Part shown: positions 41,056 to 50,288 of the stretch, one piece after another
Layout: each line of letters opens with the position of its first letter
How positions within the stretch are numbered: the stretch's first letter is position 1
From: Nocardia anocheti
GTDB taxonomy: Bacteria > Actinomycetota > Actinomycetes > Mycobacteriales > Mycobacteriaceae
DNA: 64,000 nucleotides
Direction of reading: 5' to 3'
Assembly (NCBI RefSeq): GCF_029675105.1
Contig: NZ_JAQQFV010000007.1
Span: forward strand, 410,911-474,910
Made by a program: the position numbers and the translations under genes
Notes under the pieces: model-generated
What the model saw: only the letters and a program-made list of their open reading frames with translations
Told to the model about the DNA's origin: nothing
Databases searched by the model: none

Positions 41056-44000
41056 TCAGCCCACCGTGGCGGGTTCGCCAGGCATGCCCTCCAGGGTGAG
41101 CCCGCCCTCGATGGTGTTGGGGACGCGGCGGCGGTTGGGGGAGCCCAGCGCGGTGGTCAGGTCGCCGCCGTCGTGTTCGGCGAGCAGTTCGCCGCTGTCC
41201 CAGACCAGCAGGGTGGCGCTGACGGTGTTCTCGGCGGTCGAGTGCGCGAGATCGTAGTGCGCGCAGCCGGGGACGTGGCCGTAGGTGATCCACAGGTCGT
41301 AGCCGGTCATGAACAGGTCGAGATCGAATTGCACACTCAGGCCCAGCAATTCGCTGCGGCCGTTGTCGTCGACGCCCGCGAACGCCTCGTCCAGGGCGAG
41401 CAGTCGCGGGGCCTGCGGATCGGCGGAATCGAGCATCACGTGCGCGGCGGCGAACAGCGGCAGGTGCAGCGAGACCGACTGCTCGCCGCCGGACAGGGCG
41501 CTGTGCCGGGCGACGGTGAGCTTGTCCTCGGTGCCGTCCCCGGAGATCAGCGTGAACGAGAACACCCGCCACGTGCGGTAATCGAGGGTGGCGGCGAGGA
41601 TCTCGGGATAGGAACGTTCGGGGTGGGCGCTGCGGGCCGCGCGGATCTCGGCGGCGAAATGCGCGCGCACCGCGCCGAGATCGTCCTGGCTCAGCGCGGC
41701 GGTGTCACGATCGAGCAGCTTGCACATGGCCCGCGCCGCCTCCGACAGCCCGTCGGCGAGCACCCAGTGCACACCGATGGTGTTGCCCGAGGACATCCGC
41801 CGCTGCTTCATCTCCGCGCCCATCCGGGAGATGAGATCCCTGGCGTCGGTGGTGCGTTCGTGGATCTGCTGGGCCAGGCCGGTCAGCAGCGCGTCTTCAA
41901 GGATGCGGCGTTCGGCGTCGGTGAGCAGCAGTTCCTGATCGCGGCGCGCGGCGTCGATGCGCGCGGCGAAATCGGCGAGCGCGGCCTGACCGTTCTCGTC
42001 GTGCACGGCGACCACGGTGAGCCCGTCGGCGGCGTCCCAGTGCAGGCGGTAGTCGCGACCCGACGCGGTGAGGGCGGCGTCGAACTCCTGCAGGGCGGCG
42101 GTGACCGCGGAGCGGGTGGACTTGCGGCCCGCCTCGGTCGCGCGCACCGAGGCGGTGGCGGTGTCGAGGTCGGCGTAGAGGGCGGCCACCTCGTCGGGCA
42201 GCACGATCGGGTCGGTCTCCGGACCCGCGGCGACGATGCGGTATTGCAGTTGCTCCGGGGTCAGCCAGGCGGCGTCTCCGGCGGGCCAGCGGTGGTCGGT
42301 GGCCGCGCCGAGCAGGCCGAGCAGGTCCGGGCGGGCGTAGGGGGCCAGGGAGCGGACCTCGGCCAGCACCTCGGTGAGCGCGGTGGCCAGTGCCTCGTTG
42401 GCGGCGCGGTAGGCGGCTTCGGCGTCGCCGACCGCCTCGATCGCGGCATTGGCGGCCTTGCGCGCGGCCCGCTGTTCGGCCTTGGCGGCGTCGATGGCGG
42501 CGCGGGCGCCGTCGAGCTCGCGGTCGATGTCGGCGGCGCTCGCCCCCAGCGCCTCGCGCAGGGTTTCGAGTTTGCGCTGCTGCTCGGTGAAGCCGAGGCG
42601 CGCGGCCTCGGCCTCCTCGGCGAACGCCTCGGCCAGCGCGCGGGCCTCGTCGTGCCGGTCGGCGCCCTCGCGTTCGCGTTCGCGCTCCCGATCGTGTTCG
42701 GCGCGCAGCCGCGACAGGCCCGTTCCGGTGTTCTCGAAATGCCGGATGGCGGCGGCCAGCGCGTCGAGTTCGCGGGCCTCGCGCGGGGTGCGGTGCGCCT
42801 GCGCGGCGGCGCGCACCTTCTTGTCGAGCGCGGTGACCTCGGCGACGGCCTGATCGAGCTCACGCTCGGCCTGCGCCGCCGCCTCCACCCGCGACCGCAT
42901 CAGACCCGCCGTCTCGGCGACGGCCCGCAGCGCGGCGGTGACCGCCGACGGCCGGGGCAGCGCCTTGGCCGCCGTGGCCAGTGCGGTCGATGCCGCGGTG
43001 GCGGCGGCCTCTTCGGTCTTCGCCGCCTCGACCTCGGCGGTCGCGGCCACGATGGCGGCTTCGATCTCGGCCAGCCGCAGCTCCCGCCTGCGCGCCCGCG
43101 CGGTGGCACCGAGGAACTCCGCCTCGGCCTTGTGATGGCGGCCGACGAGCACCCCCGACCGGAACTCGCCCGCGGTGCCGACGACGATTCCCGGCGCGTC
43201 GGCCGTGGTCAGGACTCCGAGGCTGACCCCGGTCGACGACGACGAGTCCCGCAGCGCGATGGACGCGAGTACGGCCGCGACGGTGTCGGCGGGCACCGTG
43301 CGCTCCGGTGAATCCTCTTCGACCACCAGGACATCGGCGAGGGTGCGGCCGGTCGGCCGCTGCTCGGCGGGCAATGGGAGCAGGAAGTGCTCGGACTCGA
43401 CGTGCGCGGGCAGCTCGGGCCCGCAGACCCAACTGTCGAGCAGACCACTGGACTGCAACGCCGCTTCGACGGCCGCGGCCTCGGTGGCGGTGACCGCGTC
43501 CGCGAACCGGACGAGCCGCCACAGGGGTGCGCCCGGCAGATCGTCGCGAACACCGTTTCTGGCGGGGTGCGGTGGGGGAGCGTCGTCGTGCTGCGCGGCG
43601 ATCTGGGTGCGCTCGGCACTGAGCGAGGCACGACGGGCGGCCGCCGCGCTCGCCCGCGCTCGCGCCTCCTGGCCACGCGTACGGATCCGCTCACGGAGCG
43701 GCTCCGAGTATTCGGCCACAATCTCTGGGCCAGAAGGGGTTTCGTCATTGCCTGCGGCGGCGACGGCATCGCTCAGCGCGGCGAAGAGCGCTGCGGCATC
43801 GCCGCCGGTCGATCCCCTTCCGGCGATCGGTTCGCCATCACACGCGGACCCGCTGCTCGCGGCGTCTGTCGTTGCGCTCCCGGCGCCGAGAATCGCCCCG
43901 GTATCGTCGGCGCCCGATGTGAACACCGACGCGTGCGTTTTCCACCAGGACCGCAGGGCGGTGGCGGATTCGGTGCGGGCCAGTGTCACCGCGGCCTCGG

Positions 44001-45414
44001 CGTGGGCCACCTCGGCGGCCGCGGCCTCCCGCAGTTCGACGGCCCGTTCGGCGAGGCGTTCGGCGCGGGTGCGTTCGGCGGCGGCGGTCTCCCACCTGCT
44101 CACCGCCTTGCGGACCGCGCGGACATCGGCGTCGCGTTCCTCGGCGTGACCGCGCACGGCGGCGGTGAACTGGTCGCCACGGCCGTCGGGAGCGGGTGGG
44201 GTCCACTCGATGCCCGCCTCCTCGGCGGCCGCGCGGACGGCGTCCTCGCCACGGGCCAGAGCCGCGGCGGCGGTGCGGACCGCCTCGGCGGCGCGCTCGG
44301 CCTCCTCGGCGCGGCGCTGGAGGGTCTGTCCGGCCTCGGCGGCCTTGTCGCGGTGGACCGCGGCGGAGGATTCGAGGCGGCGCACGGCGTCGGCGAGGTC
44401 GTCGAGCTGCTGTTTGCCCTCGTAGGCGCTGGAGCGTTGCAGGTTCTCCCGGTCGGCGATGGCCTGCTCGTAGGAGTGGTCGGCCGCCTCGGCGCGGGTC
44501 TCGGCCTCGGCGCGGTCGGCCTCGCGACGGGTGCGCAGCGCGGTCGCCGCGAAGACGGCGGTGGCGGCATGGGTGACGGCGTCGAGCCTGGTCCGCACCT
44601 GGTCCACGTCGGTCTTGGCCTGCACGGCCAGGTACTTGCGGTAGACATCGACGAACTTGCGGGTGGCGGTGTCGGCCTGGACGAGCCCGTCGAGGGTGCG
44701 CCCGACCTCCTCCATATCGCTGAAAGAGCGCGCCGCGTCGAGGATCAGCTGTTCGTCGAGCGGGCGCAGACCGTCGGTGAGCGCCTGGGACAGGCCGCGC
44801 GGATCGAGGTTCTTGGCCAGCTGCGGGCGGCGCAGCGTGAGGATCAGATTGATCAGCTGGTCGTAGCGCTGCACGCCGAGCCCGAACATGCGCGCGTCGA
44901 TCGCGGCGCGATACTCCACCGGCCGGTCGACGATGGCGTCGCCGCCGATCTGTTCGGCGAGCTGCTTGCGGGTCAGTGGGCGGTCGTCGGGGCCGATGAG
45001 CGAGAAGTCGACCCCGGCGCGGCCGTCGGCGACGAAGTACCAGCGGGTCACCTTGTCCGAGGACCTGATGGCGCGCATCCCGATGCCGACGGTGACGACC
45101 TCGGGGTCGTCCCAGCCGCCGCGCGCGAACTCCATCCACACATACGAGTACGCCGATTCCTGCTTGCGGTACAGCAGATTCGACTTCATCGTGCGCTCTT
45201 CGCCCGCGAACGGGTTGAGCCTGCGCGGCTCGATCCGGCCGTCGAGCACGAACGGGAACAGCACCTCGAGTGCCTTGGTCTTGCCCGACCCGTTCGGGCC
45301 GCGCAGCACCAGGCGGCCGTCGGCGAAACAGAACTCCTGGTCGCGGTAGTCCCAGAGATTGACGATGCCCGCGCGGGTCGGGATGAAACGCACTCCGCCG
45401 TGGATGAGCGACAT
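41056..45414 (-). CDS. jetC: Wadjet type III SMC-like ATPase JetC (TIGR02680 family)
   Basis: A 1452-residue SMC/MukB-like ATPase. Walker A GPNGSGKT is at residues 39-46. Two long Ala/Arg/Glu-rich coiled-coil regions (about 270-480 and 820-1050) flank a central hinge-like region. The C-terminal head has the ABC signature ALSGGEQSVSLHLPLF near 1300 and Walker B LLALDEAFAGVDDNGR near 1343. All ATPase motifs are intact. In Wadjet systems JetABC forms a DNA-loop-extruding complex that recognises small circular DNA, which the JetD nuclease then cuts. ATG 45414 starts 2 nt after the jetB stop. No jetD follows; the next gene downstream is an opposite-strand regulator. The tail of this gene is partly duplicated downstream. 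Confidence 0.88.
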   Translation of the reverse strand: MSLIHGGVRFIPTRAGIVNLWDYRDQEFCFADGRLVLRGPNGSGKTKALEVLFPFVLDGRIEPRRLNPFAGEERTMKSNLLYRKQESAYSYVWMEFARGGWDDPEVVTVGIGMRAIRSSDKVTRWYFVADGRAGVDFSLIGPDDRPLTRKQLAEQIGGDAIVDRPVEYRAAIDARMFGLGVQRYDQLINLILTLRRPQLAKNLDPRGLSQALTDGLRPLDEQLILDAARSFSDMEEVGRTLDGLVQADTATRKFVDVYRKYLAVQAKTDVDQVRTRLDAVTHAATAVFAATALRTRREADRAEAETRAEAADHSYEQAIADRENLQRSSAYEGKQQLDDLADAVRRLESSAAVHRDKAAEAGQTLQRRAEEAERAAEAVRTAAAALARGEDAVRAAAEEAGIEWTPPAPDGRGDQFTAAVRGHAEERDADVRAVRKAVSRWETAAAERTRAERLAERAVELREAAAAEVAHAEAAVTLARTESATALRSWWKTHASVFTSGADDTGAILGAGSATTDAASSGSACDGEPIAGRGSTGGDAAALFAALSDAVAAAGNDETPSGPEIVAEYSEPLRERIRTRGQEARARASAAAARRASLSAERTQIAAQHDDAPPPHPARNGVRDDLPGAPLWRLVRFADAVTATEAAAVEAALQSSGLLDSWVCGPELPAHVESEHFLLPLPAEQRPTGRTLADVLVVEEDSPERTVPADTVAAVLASIALRDSSSSTGVSLGVLTTADAPGIVVGTAGEFRSGVLVGRHHKAEAEFLGATARARRRELRLAEIEAAIVAATAEVEAAKTEEAAATAASTALATAAKALPRPSAVTAALRAVAETAGLMRSRVEAAAQAERELDQAVAEVTALDKKVRAAAQAHRTPREARELDALAAAIRHFENTGTGLSRLRAEHDREREREREGADRHDEARALAEAFAEEAEAARLGFTEQQRKLETLREALGASAADIDRELDGARAAIDAAKAEQRAARKAANAAIEAVGDAEAAYRAANEALATALTEVLAEVRSLAPYARPDLLGLLGAATDHRWPAGDAAWLTPEQLQYRIVAAGPETDPIVLPDEVAALYADLDTATASVRATEAGRKSTRSAVTAALQEFDAALTASGRDYRLHWDAADGLTVVAVHDENGQAALADFAARIDAARRDQELLLTDAERRILEDALLTGLAQQIHERTTDARDLISRMGAEMKQRRMSSGNTIGVHWVLADGLSEAARAMCKLLDRDTAALSQDDLGAVRAHFAAEIRAARSAHPERSYPEILAATLDYRTWRVFSFTLISGDGTEDKLTVARHSALSGGEQSVSLHLPLFAAAHVMLDSADPQAPRLLALDEAFAGVDDNGRSELLGLSVQFDLDLFMTGYDLWITYGHVPGCAHYDLAHSTAENTVSATLLVWDSGELLAEHDGGDLTTALGSPNRRRVPNTIEGGLTLEGMPGEPATVG

Positions 45415-45416
45415 GC

Positions 45417-46784
45417 TCAATTCCCTCCCACTCCGGTGCCGCCGGTATCGGCGGCGGTGACGAACAGTTCCTCGGTCTCGCGCACCCGCACGGTGACCAC
45501 CGCGCCCCGGTACCGGGCCAGCGCGGGCAGCACCAGCAGCCCGTCGGGCACCGGCCGCACCAGCCGCAACCGGGCGAGCAGGGCCAGGACCTCCGCGCTC
45601 AGGGCGCCGGGGTCGGCCTGCCACTGCGCGGCGAAGGTGGCGCCGTAGCGGTCGGTGAGCGCGGAGACCGTGGACCGCACCCAGGCGTGGTCGAGGAACG
45701 GCAGGGGCGCCGGTGCGCTCTCTTCGCTCCCCTCGTCCAGCGGATCGTCGCCGTCGGTCTCCTCGGCCAGCGGCGCGAAGACCCCCGAGGCCGGGATGGC
45801 CGCGTCGAGCTGGGCGATCAGCGCGTCCTCGGCCGGGTCCGGAGGCGGCAGGTGCGGCAGCGGGTGGTCGAGATCGAGGACGGCGTCGGCGATCTCGCCG
45901 ATGAGCAGCAGCGCCACCTGGGCGAGGGTGCCGGTGCCGGGGAAGCGGGTGTCGGAGAGCCTGCCGGAGGTATCGATGAGCGCGACACCTTCCGCGCGGC
46001 GCTCGGCGCGCAGGCCCGTGCAGTACTCGACCTCGCCGACGACCCGGTCTTGGCCCAGCAGCGCGCGTTCGGCGGGGGAGAGGTCGTCGAGATAGACGAC
46101 GGGCCGTTCCACCAGGGCACGTCGGACCCGGCGGGCCTGATCGGCGGATGTCTGTTCGGCCTCGTCGTCGAGCAGACCGCGCACGCTGTGCAGATGTTGC
46201 AGGGCGCGCGGTGGACGGAACAGCGCGAAGACGACGGGCCGGTCGATGTCGTAGAGCGCCTCGCCCGCCTCCGGATCGCTGGCCCAGCCGCCCGCGTCAC
46301 CGTCGGCCAGCGTCAACGCCCCGCGCGCGCCGAGCCAGCCGATCGCGTCGACGAAGGCGTCCCGATCGGCGGCCCGATCCGTGGACAGCTCGAGCCCGTC
46401 GATCCCGCCCGCGTAGTCGGCGACGTGCTCGGCCAGCTCCGACAGCGTGATCTGGTCGCCCGCGCGACCGAGCGCGGCGAGCGCCAGCGCGAGATAGGCG
46501 TAGCGGCGACGGTCGAAGACCCGATCGTTGACGCTACGCGCCGGACGCGCGTCGTCTAGGCGATCGTGTACGGGATAGAGCCGGGCCGTGGTCTCGGTGA
46601 CCTCGAGCCGATAGCCGAACAGCTCGGCCAGGTCCTCCCGCAGCTCGGTGGCCCACCGGCGCACCAGCGGCAAGGCGATCCGATCCGGATACACCCGGGT
46701 GACGAGGTGATGGGCCAGCATCACCCGGGCAGCGCGCTGATAGCTGTCCAGGGCCAGCGCATCGATCCGACGCCGCTGCTTCAT
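45417..46784 (-). CDS. jetB: Wadjet type III JetB (DUF2398/TIGR02678 family)
   Basis: A 455-residue protein of the DUF2398 family, thought to be the kite-like (MukE-equivalent) subunit that bridges the SMC heads. Recognisable features are the N-terminal helical start AARVMLAHHLVTRVYPDR, the FDRRRYAYLALALAAL segment near residue 89 and the late SAEVLALLARLRLVRPVPDGLLVLPALARYRGA winged-helix-like end. The ATG overlaps the jetA stop (ATGA), and jetC starts 2 nt after its stop, so A, B and C are tightly coupled. Assignment rests on family resemblance plus position between jetA and jetC. Confidence 0.82.
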   Translation of the reverse strand: MKQRRRIDALALDSYQRAARVMLAHHLVTRVYPDRIALPLVRRWATELREDLAELFGYRLEVTETTARLYPVHDRLDDARPARSVNDRVFDRRRYAYLALALAALGRAGDQITLSELAEHVADYAGGIDGLELSTDRAADRDAFVDAIGWLGARGALTLADGDAGGWASDPEAGEALYDIDRPVVFALFRPPRALQHLHSVRGLLDDEAEQTSADQARRVRRALVERPVVYLDDLSPAERALLGQDRVVGEVEYCTGLRAERRAEGVALIDTSGRLSDTRFPGTGTLAQVALLLIGEIADAVLDLDHPLPHLPPPDPAEDALIAQLDAAIPASGVFAPLAEETDGDDPLDEGSEESAPAPLPFLDHAWVRSTVSALTDRYGATFAAQWQADPGALSAEVLALLARLRLVRPVPDGLLVLPALARYRGAVVTVRVRETEELFVTAADTGGTGVGGN

Positions 46785-48337
46785 CGGGCCGCGCCCCGCT
46801 TCACCGTCGCGCGCACCTCGAGTCGGCGGTTGTTCACGTGCAGCAGCCCGGCGGCGGTGCGGATCACGGTCGATCCGTCACACGGGCGCACCGTCAGGGT
46901 GACCCCGTTGTCCGAACCCGTGGTGCCCTCGACCCGTCCGCTCACCGGCACCCACGCCGTCGAGGCCGCGTCGAGCAGCCGCAGCAGCACCTCGGTCTCG
47001 CGCTGGTCGAGGACCCGCTCGTGCACATTGCCGCCCGCCAGCGAGGCCGCGGCCGCCGCCCGCTCCCGCTGCGCGGCCAGCTGGGCCTCGCGCAACCTGC
47101 GTACCCCCGCGTCGTTGCGCGCGATCCGCGCCGGTGCGCCCGCGGCCGGGGCCCGGCCGGTCTCGGCGAGGGTGCGGGAGATCTCCAACGGCGGTGCGTC
47201 CCACCAGGACCGGTGTGCCGGGATCAGCTCGGCATCGGGATGCTCCAGCGCGAAATGGCGCGGTCGGCCCAGCCCGAACACGGCGTCGTAGAGGGCGTGC
47301 GCGGCCGATGTCGTCGGGGTGTCGACGAACCAGGTGGCCAGGTGGCGCAGCGCCGACTCCCGGCTGACACCCCCGCGCCGCGTCTCGGTGACCCGCCGCA
47401 ACAGCGACAGCACCGCCGCGATCGCGCTCATCGTGGCCTCCCGCAACCGGTCTGCCTCGCAGGTGTCGCCCGGTTCGCCCGCCGGGACGAACCAGGTGCG
47501 CAGCCCGTCCCAGCGCGCGCGCCAGTCGGCCTCGCGCTCGTCCGCGCTCACCAGCACCCGCTCGTCACAGCTCGCCGCCCGACCGATCAGCGCGTCCACC
47601 CCGGTCCGCTCGACCTCGCCGATCGCCGTCGCCAGCCGCGGCGCGAACCGGGCCAGATCCATGCTGAACTCGCGCATGTGCGCCAGCAGGGCGTCCTTGT
47701 GCGCGAGGAACGACTCCGGCGTGATCTCGGTGGTGCGCACCAGGTCACCCAGCGACAGATAGAAATGCGCGGCCCGCGCCGCCAGATCGGTGAGCGCGGC
47801 GTCGAGCCTGCGCAGGGTGGTGTAGACGCGTTCGGCGTCGCCGTCGCGATTGGCGGCGGCCAGGGTGCCCAGGTCGGCGAGCAGTTCGGGCAGGACCAAC
47901 CGCGACAGCGACGCGTCGTCCATCCGGGCCGCCAGCACCCCGGCCACCGCCCGGTACGCCTGGAAACCGGCCTGGGCGAACTGGTAGACGTAGTGCCGGT
48001 TGCGATACTCGGCCAGGGTGGCCGCGCGGGTGCCGTCGTAGCTGCGTTCGAGCACACCCCAGCGGTGCAGCTGCTCGAGCAGCGGGCCGATCTCCGCCGA
48101 GGGCAGCGGCACCCCAACCGGGGCGTCGCCGCGACCGCCCGACTCGGTGCGGGCGATCCACTCGGCGACGTCGTCGGCGTGCAGGAGCACCACGTAGGCG
48201 GCGCGGGCGCTGTCGAAGGCGCGCAGCACCCGCAGGTAGTCGGCGCGCTTCTCGGCGGTCGCGAACGAGAACAGCCGCAGACGCTCGTCCCACAGGGCGG
48301 ACACGGCGCTGGGCAGGCCGTCGGCGGAGTCGGTCAC
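46781..48337 (-). CDS. jetA: Wadjet type III JetA (DUF2397/TIGR02677 family)
   Basis: A 518-residue protein of the DUF2397 family, the kleisin-like subunit of type III Wadjet. The N-terminus (LRLFSFATAEKRADYLRVLRAF) and the HYVYQFAQAGFQAYRAV region near residue 110 are characteristic, as are the RLREATMSAIAAVLSLLRR helix and the RHFALEHPD segment. It is helical throughout. GTG 48337 was chosen because the family N-terminus starts shortly after it and TACCCT (48350-48345) ends 7 nt upstream, with no Shine-Dalgarno sequence. It is the first gene of the jetABC operon, 74 bp downstream of the XRE regulator stop on the same strand. Confidence 0.82.
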   Translation of the reverse strand: MTDSADGLPSAVSALWDERLRLFSFATAEKRADYLRVLRAFDSARAAYVVLLHADDVAEWIARTESGGRGDAPVGVPLPSAEIGPLLEQLHRWGVLERSYDGTRAATLAEYRNRHYVYQFAQAGFQAYRAVAGVLAARMDDASLSRLVLPELLADLGTLAAANRDGDAERVYTTLRRLDAALTDLAARAAHFYLSLGDLVRTTEITPESFLAHKDALLAHMREFSMDLARFAPRLATAIGEVERTGVDALIGRAASCDERVLVSADEREADWRARWDGLRTWFVPAGEPGDTCEADRLREATMSAIAAVLSLLRRVTETRRGGVSRESALRHLATWFVDTPTTSAAHALYDAVFGLGRPRHFALEHPDAELIPAHRSWWDAPPLEISRTLAETGRAPAAGAPARIARNDAGVRRLREAQLAAQRERAAAAASLAGGNVHERVLDQRETEVLLRLLDAASTAWVPVSGRVEGTTGSDNGVTLTVRPCDGSTVIRTAAGLLHVNNRRLEVRATVKRGAAR

Positions 48338-48344
48338 CGTAGAG

Positions 48345-48350
48345 AGGGTA
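48345..48350 (-). promoter_or_regulatory. -10 element of the jetABC operon
   Basis: TACCCT on the minus strand, 7 nt before GTG 48337 and within the 74-bp gap after the XRE gene. It suggests a leaderless jetA transcript separate from the regulator gene. Confidence 0.45.
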
Positions 48351-48411
48351 GTGGGGCCCGATCCGTGCTCCGCCCGACCCGTCCCGGATCGGCGCGCCCC
48401 CGCCGCCGCGC

Positions 48412-49644
48412 TCACCCGACGTTGAGTGAACGCAGCTGTTCGAGGAACGTCTGGGTCCGCGGGTCACCCGGGAAGCGCTCGATGATCTCGCGCGCCGCCT
48501 CCCCGGCGATCCAGGCCAGCGAGGGCAGCGACTTGCGTCCCGGACCGAACGCGGCCACGCCCTCCTCGACGGCCCGCTCCAGATCGCGATCACGCACCGC
48601 CACCACGGCCAGCGTCAGCCGCGCCTCCGAGACGCGCATCGGGTTGCGCACACTGCCGTCGGGCCGGGTCGAATCGCGGATCACCTGGTGGGCATAGCGT
48701 TCGGCGAGCCGGTCCTGGCCCGCCACCCGGCAGCAATCCATCGCGTAGAAGTCGAATTTGGTGGCGTCGATGACGAAGTGGTTGTCCAGATCGGCCGGAT
48801 GACCCATCCGCGACAGGATCGCCCTGCCCTCGTCGAGCGCGGTCTGCACCGCCCGCCGATCGCCGAGCCGGGCCCAGCCCTTGGCGCGCTGCGCGGCCAA
48901 CTGCACCCCGACACTCATCGAGGTGGTTCCCGGCATCGCCTTCTCCGAGACCTCGATGGCGCCGCGAAAGTTGCCCTGGGTCAGGGCGAACCACGCCGAC
49001 ATCTCCGCCGCCCAGCCCACGATCTCGGGATTGCCCGCCTCCCGGCCCAGCGACTCCGCGGCCCGACGGGTGGCCTCGGCCCCGCTGCGGCGGCCCAGAT
49101 CGTAGTCGACGCAACCGACCAGCAACGCCACCCACCCTGCCAGAACGAGGATTTCGCGATGCTGGCCCAGGGTGAGCCTGCCGTCGAGCAGTGAGGTGAT
49201 CCGGCGCAGCCAGGCGGTGCCCTCGGCGTGCAGCGCGTGCGGTTCGGCGTAGGCGTATTCGCAGCAGAGCCTTTCGGCGGTGATCCGCACCGCGTCCAGG
49301 GTGGCGGTGTTGACATCGGACATCCGGAGTCTGCCGATGAACTCCAGTGTGTCCATACCCGTTGCCGATAACAGCTCGTCATCACGGTTGGGTCGGGCCT
49401 TGGGGAAGAACGCCGCCGTGACGGTGTCGAACGCGGCCGCGATGATCGGCGCGTAGAACTCGTCAGGTCGTGATTCCCCGGATTCCCAGCGGCGCCAGTT
49501 GCGCAGCAATGTACTGTCCGTTGGCAGGTTGTGGGAGGACTTGGCACGCATCGCGCGGACGGCATCGGCTTGCGACCACCCCCTCGCGTCACGTTCCGAG
49601 CGCATCCGGACAGCCCAGACGGGTCGATCATCAGTTGCGGTCAC
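48412..49644 (-). CDS. XRE-family regulator with TPR-like C-terminal domain
   Basis: A 410-residue regulator. The N-terminal XRE helix-turn-helix (MRSERDARGWSQADAVRAMR, residues about 14-33, then LRNWRRWESGESRP) is followed by a long helical repeat region (about 120-400) resembling TPR sensors in Streptomyces development and antibiotic regulators. GTG 49644 has GATACT (49656-49651) 6 nt upstream and no Shine-Dalgarno sequence, so the transcript is probably leaderless. It is divergent from a 101-residue recombinase-like gene, and a palindrome lies in the 240-bp space. Whether it regulates jetABC just downstream is open. Confidence 0.82.
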   Translation of the reverse strand: MTATDDRPVWAVRMRSERDARGWSQADAVRAMRAKSSHNLPTDSTLLRNWRRWESGESRPDEFYAPIIAAAFDTVTAAFFPKARPNRDDELLSATGMDTLEFIGRLRMSDVNTATLDAVRITAERLCCEYAYAEPHALHAEGTAWLRRITSLLDGRLTLGQHREILVLAGWVALLVGCVDYDLGRRSGAEATRRAAESLGREAGNPEIVGWAAEMSAWFALTQGNFRGAIEVSEKAMPGTTSMSVGVQLAAQRAKGWARLGDRRAVQTALDEGRAILSRMGHPADLDNHFVIDATKFDFYAMDCCRVAGQDRLAERYAHQVIRDSTRPDGSVRNPMRVSEARLTLAVVAVRDRDLERAVEEGVAAFGPGRKSLPSLAWIAGEAAREIIERFPGDPRTQTFLEQLRSLNVG

Positions 49645-49650
49645 GGCGGT

Positions 49651-49656
49651 AGTATC
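49651..49656 (-). promoter_or_regulatory. -10 element of the XRE regulator gene
   Basis: GATACT on the minus strand, 6 nt before GTG 49644; fits a leaderless start. Confidence 0.45.
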
Positions 49657-49693
49657 CCACCAGTTAACGTTCGGCGTCCCGGATAGGGCATGT

Positions 49694-49715
49694 AGATGTC
49701 ATCGGTTTGACATCT
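49694..49715. promoter_or_regulatory. Perfect inverted repeat, candidate XRE operator
   Basis: AGATGTCA, 6 bp, TGACATCT: 8-bp arms without mismatch in the divergent region. The right arm overlaps TTGACA (49707-49712), a possible -35 for the plus-strand 101-residue gene. Binding would therefore directly affect transcription of that gene. Confidence 0.55.
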
Positions 49716-49884
49716 GCTGCCGCGGGCCACGATTGCGCATGCTGGTAGCAGGCGCTCGGCCCGCAGACCGGACGCCCGCCTCGCAGGAGAGCTTGCGGGG
49801 CAACGCAGTACCCCCGCGCGGCGCACGGCGCGGCGCGGGGGGATCCGACAACAGAACAGCGATCCCTATCCAACGGAGGTTCGG

Positions 49885-50190
49885 GTGGAAGCGTTGATCT
49901 ATGGATACTTGCGTGACGATCTGGCCGAAGGCCAGGGCGATCAATTGGAGGATGCGCTACGTAGCCTCGCGCGTACCGCGGGAATGTGTTTCGCCGCCAC
50001 GTTCCACGAATCGACCGCGGGCGACGGCGCCGCGTTCGCCGAACTCACCCAGGAACTCAAGCGCGCCGACGCGCACCACGTGGTGGTGCCGTCCCTGGAT
50101 CACCTTGCCGGTCAGACGATTCCCCGTGACCTGCTGATCGCCAAGCTGGCCCACGAGGCGGCCGCCCAAGTACTCACCCTGGAGGTGTGA
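49885..50190 (+). CDS. Serine-recombinase-fold protein lacking catalytic residues
   Basis: A 101-residue protein that follows the plan of the resolvase N-terminal domain. LIYGYLRDDLAEGQGDQLEDALRS aligns with YARVS-x-D-x-Q...L..L, FHESTAGDGAAFAEL with the fE..SG....R..l stretch, and HHVVVPSLDHLAG with vvv..lDRL.R. The nucleophilic Ser is replaced (YLRDD) and the DRL Arg is His, so strand exchange is not expected. No DNA-binding C-terminal half exists. GTG 49885 follows GGAGG by 6 nt. It is divergent from the XRE-TPR gene and probably works with it as a partner or effector. Function unknown. Confidence 0.65.
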   Translation: MEALIYGYLRDDLAEGQGDQLEDALRSLARTAGMCFAATFHESTAGDGAAFAELTQELKRADAHHVVVPSLDHLAGQTIPRDLLIAKLAHEAAAQVLTLEV

Positions 50191-50288
50191 CCATGTCCGG
50201 TTCCGCGGGATCCGAACCACCACATCGGTGACCGGGCCGTTCCCGCCGCACAGCCGGGCGCCTCGCGCGCCCGGCGGCGGCACGGGAA

